DNA of 64,000 nt. Source: Sinorhizobium meliloti (GTDB lineage Bacteria > Pseudomonadota > Alphaproteobacteria > Rhizobiales > Rhizobiaceae). Of the stretch, positions 63,940 to 64,000 are shown in pieces. Positions within the stretch are counted from its first letter, which is position 1, and every line of letters begins with the position of its first letter. The notes beneath the pieces are model-generated. The model was not told where the DNA came from. It did not search any database and worked only from the letters and a program-made list of their open reading frames with translations. A program made the translations under genes and the position numbers. The stretch lies in contig NZ_CP141215.1 in the NCBI RefSeq assembly GCF_035610345.1, forward strand, positions 124,001 through 188,000, in the 5' to 3' direction.

Positions 63940-64000
63940 GTCTTTCACTCCTCTTTGGTGGTTGCGATGATCGTTCCAAGGCACGGCGGAAAGCGGTGCG

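Noticed and set aside
1..64000. CRISPR arrays, rRNA or tRNA genes
   Set aside because: No regularly spaced direct repeats and no foldable RNA genes were found by eye. A covariance-model search would be decisive.

Overview
The window looks like part of a repABC plasmid or symbiotic/accessory replicon of an alphaproteobacterium of the order Rhizobiales (Rhizobium, Sinorhizobium or Mesorhizobium-like). The reasons are a complete repA-repB-repC cassette with the antisense RNA between repB and repC, plasmid accessory genes typical of this order (ArdC, DUF736, Fic with a VbhA-like antitoxin, RHE_PE00001-type protein), high GC with rhizobial codon use, and dense, nested insertion sequences. The species cannot be told from the sequence alone.

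Layout. 1-2.9 kb: an NtrC-type response regulator (cut by the window edge) and its membrane histidine kinase on the minus strand. 2.9-4.3 kb: remnants of an OLD-family nuclease interrupted by an IS5-type element. 4.3-17.1 kb: one IS66-family element with a perfect 8-bp target duplication. It has swollen to 12.8 kb because two recombinase-in-trio (RIT) elements entered its tnpC and tnpB genes, an IS91-type element entered the second RIT, and an IS3-type element entered the IS91 transposase. 17.1-28 kb: an ISL3 remnant, two secreted proteins (one a glycerophosphodiester phosphodiesterase), then a ROK regulator divergent from an AfuABC-like ABC transporter operon with a sugar-phosphate isomerase/epimerase and an inositol-monophosphatase-like enzyme. 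Together these suggest uptake and use of a phosphorylated sugar or polyol.

28.5-46 kb is a defence island. It holds a Gabija-like OLD nuclease/UvrD helicase pair, a frameshifted Shedu nuclease, a winged-helix protein, an Abi remnant, a 1322-residue endonuclease-TPR-PIN-like protein, a ubiquitin-like conjugation module (44-residue Pro/Gly-rich peptide, E2-E1 fusion, JAB peptidase), a KAP-type P-loop NTPase, and a DUF4145/DUF4238 pair. 46-51.7 kb: decayed plasmid genes, a Phd/PIN toxin-antitoxin pair with a perfect palindromic operator, a tyrosine integrase and an AbiEii-type toxin pair.

51.7-55.4 kb is the replication/partition cassette repC-repB-repA (minus strand) with the ctRNA and two identical 18-bp palindromes that are candidate parS sites. 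55.4-62.0 kb: an ardC gene split at its HExxH motif by a third RIT element that carries a SulP transporter and a small regulator; the 6-bp target duplication restores ardC exactly. 62-64 kb: a decayed Fic gene, its VbhA-like antitoxin and a DUF736 gene.

Two themes stand out. First, all three RIT elements share one end architecture: a 20-bp perfect palindrome made of two abutting element ends, set off by 6-bp cores. Second, about fifteen genes are broken by single-base shifts, which is either true decay or a sequence-quality problem. Distinguishing these matters for several defence genes.
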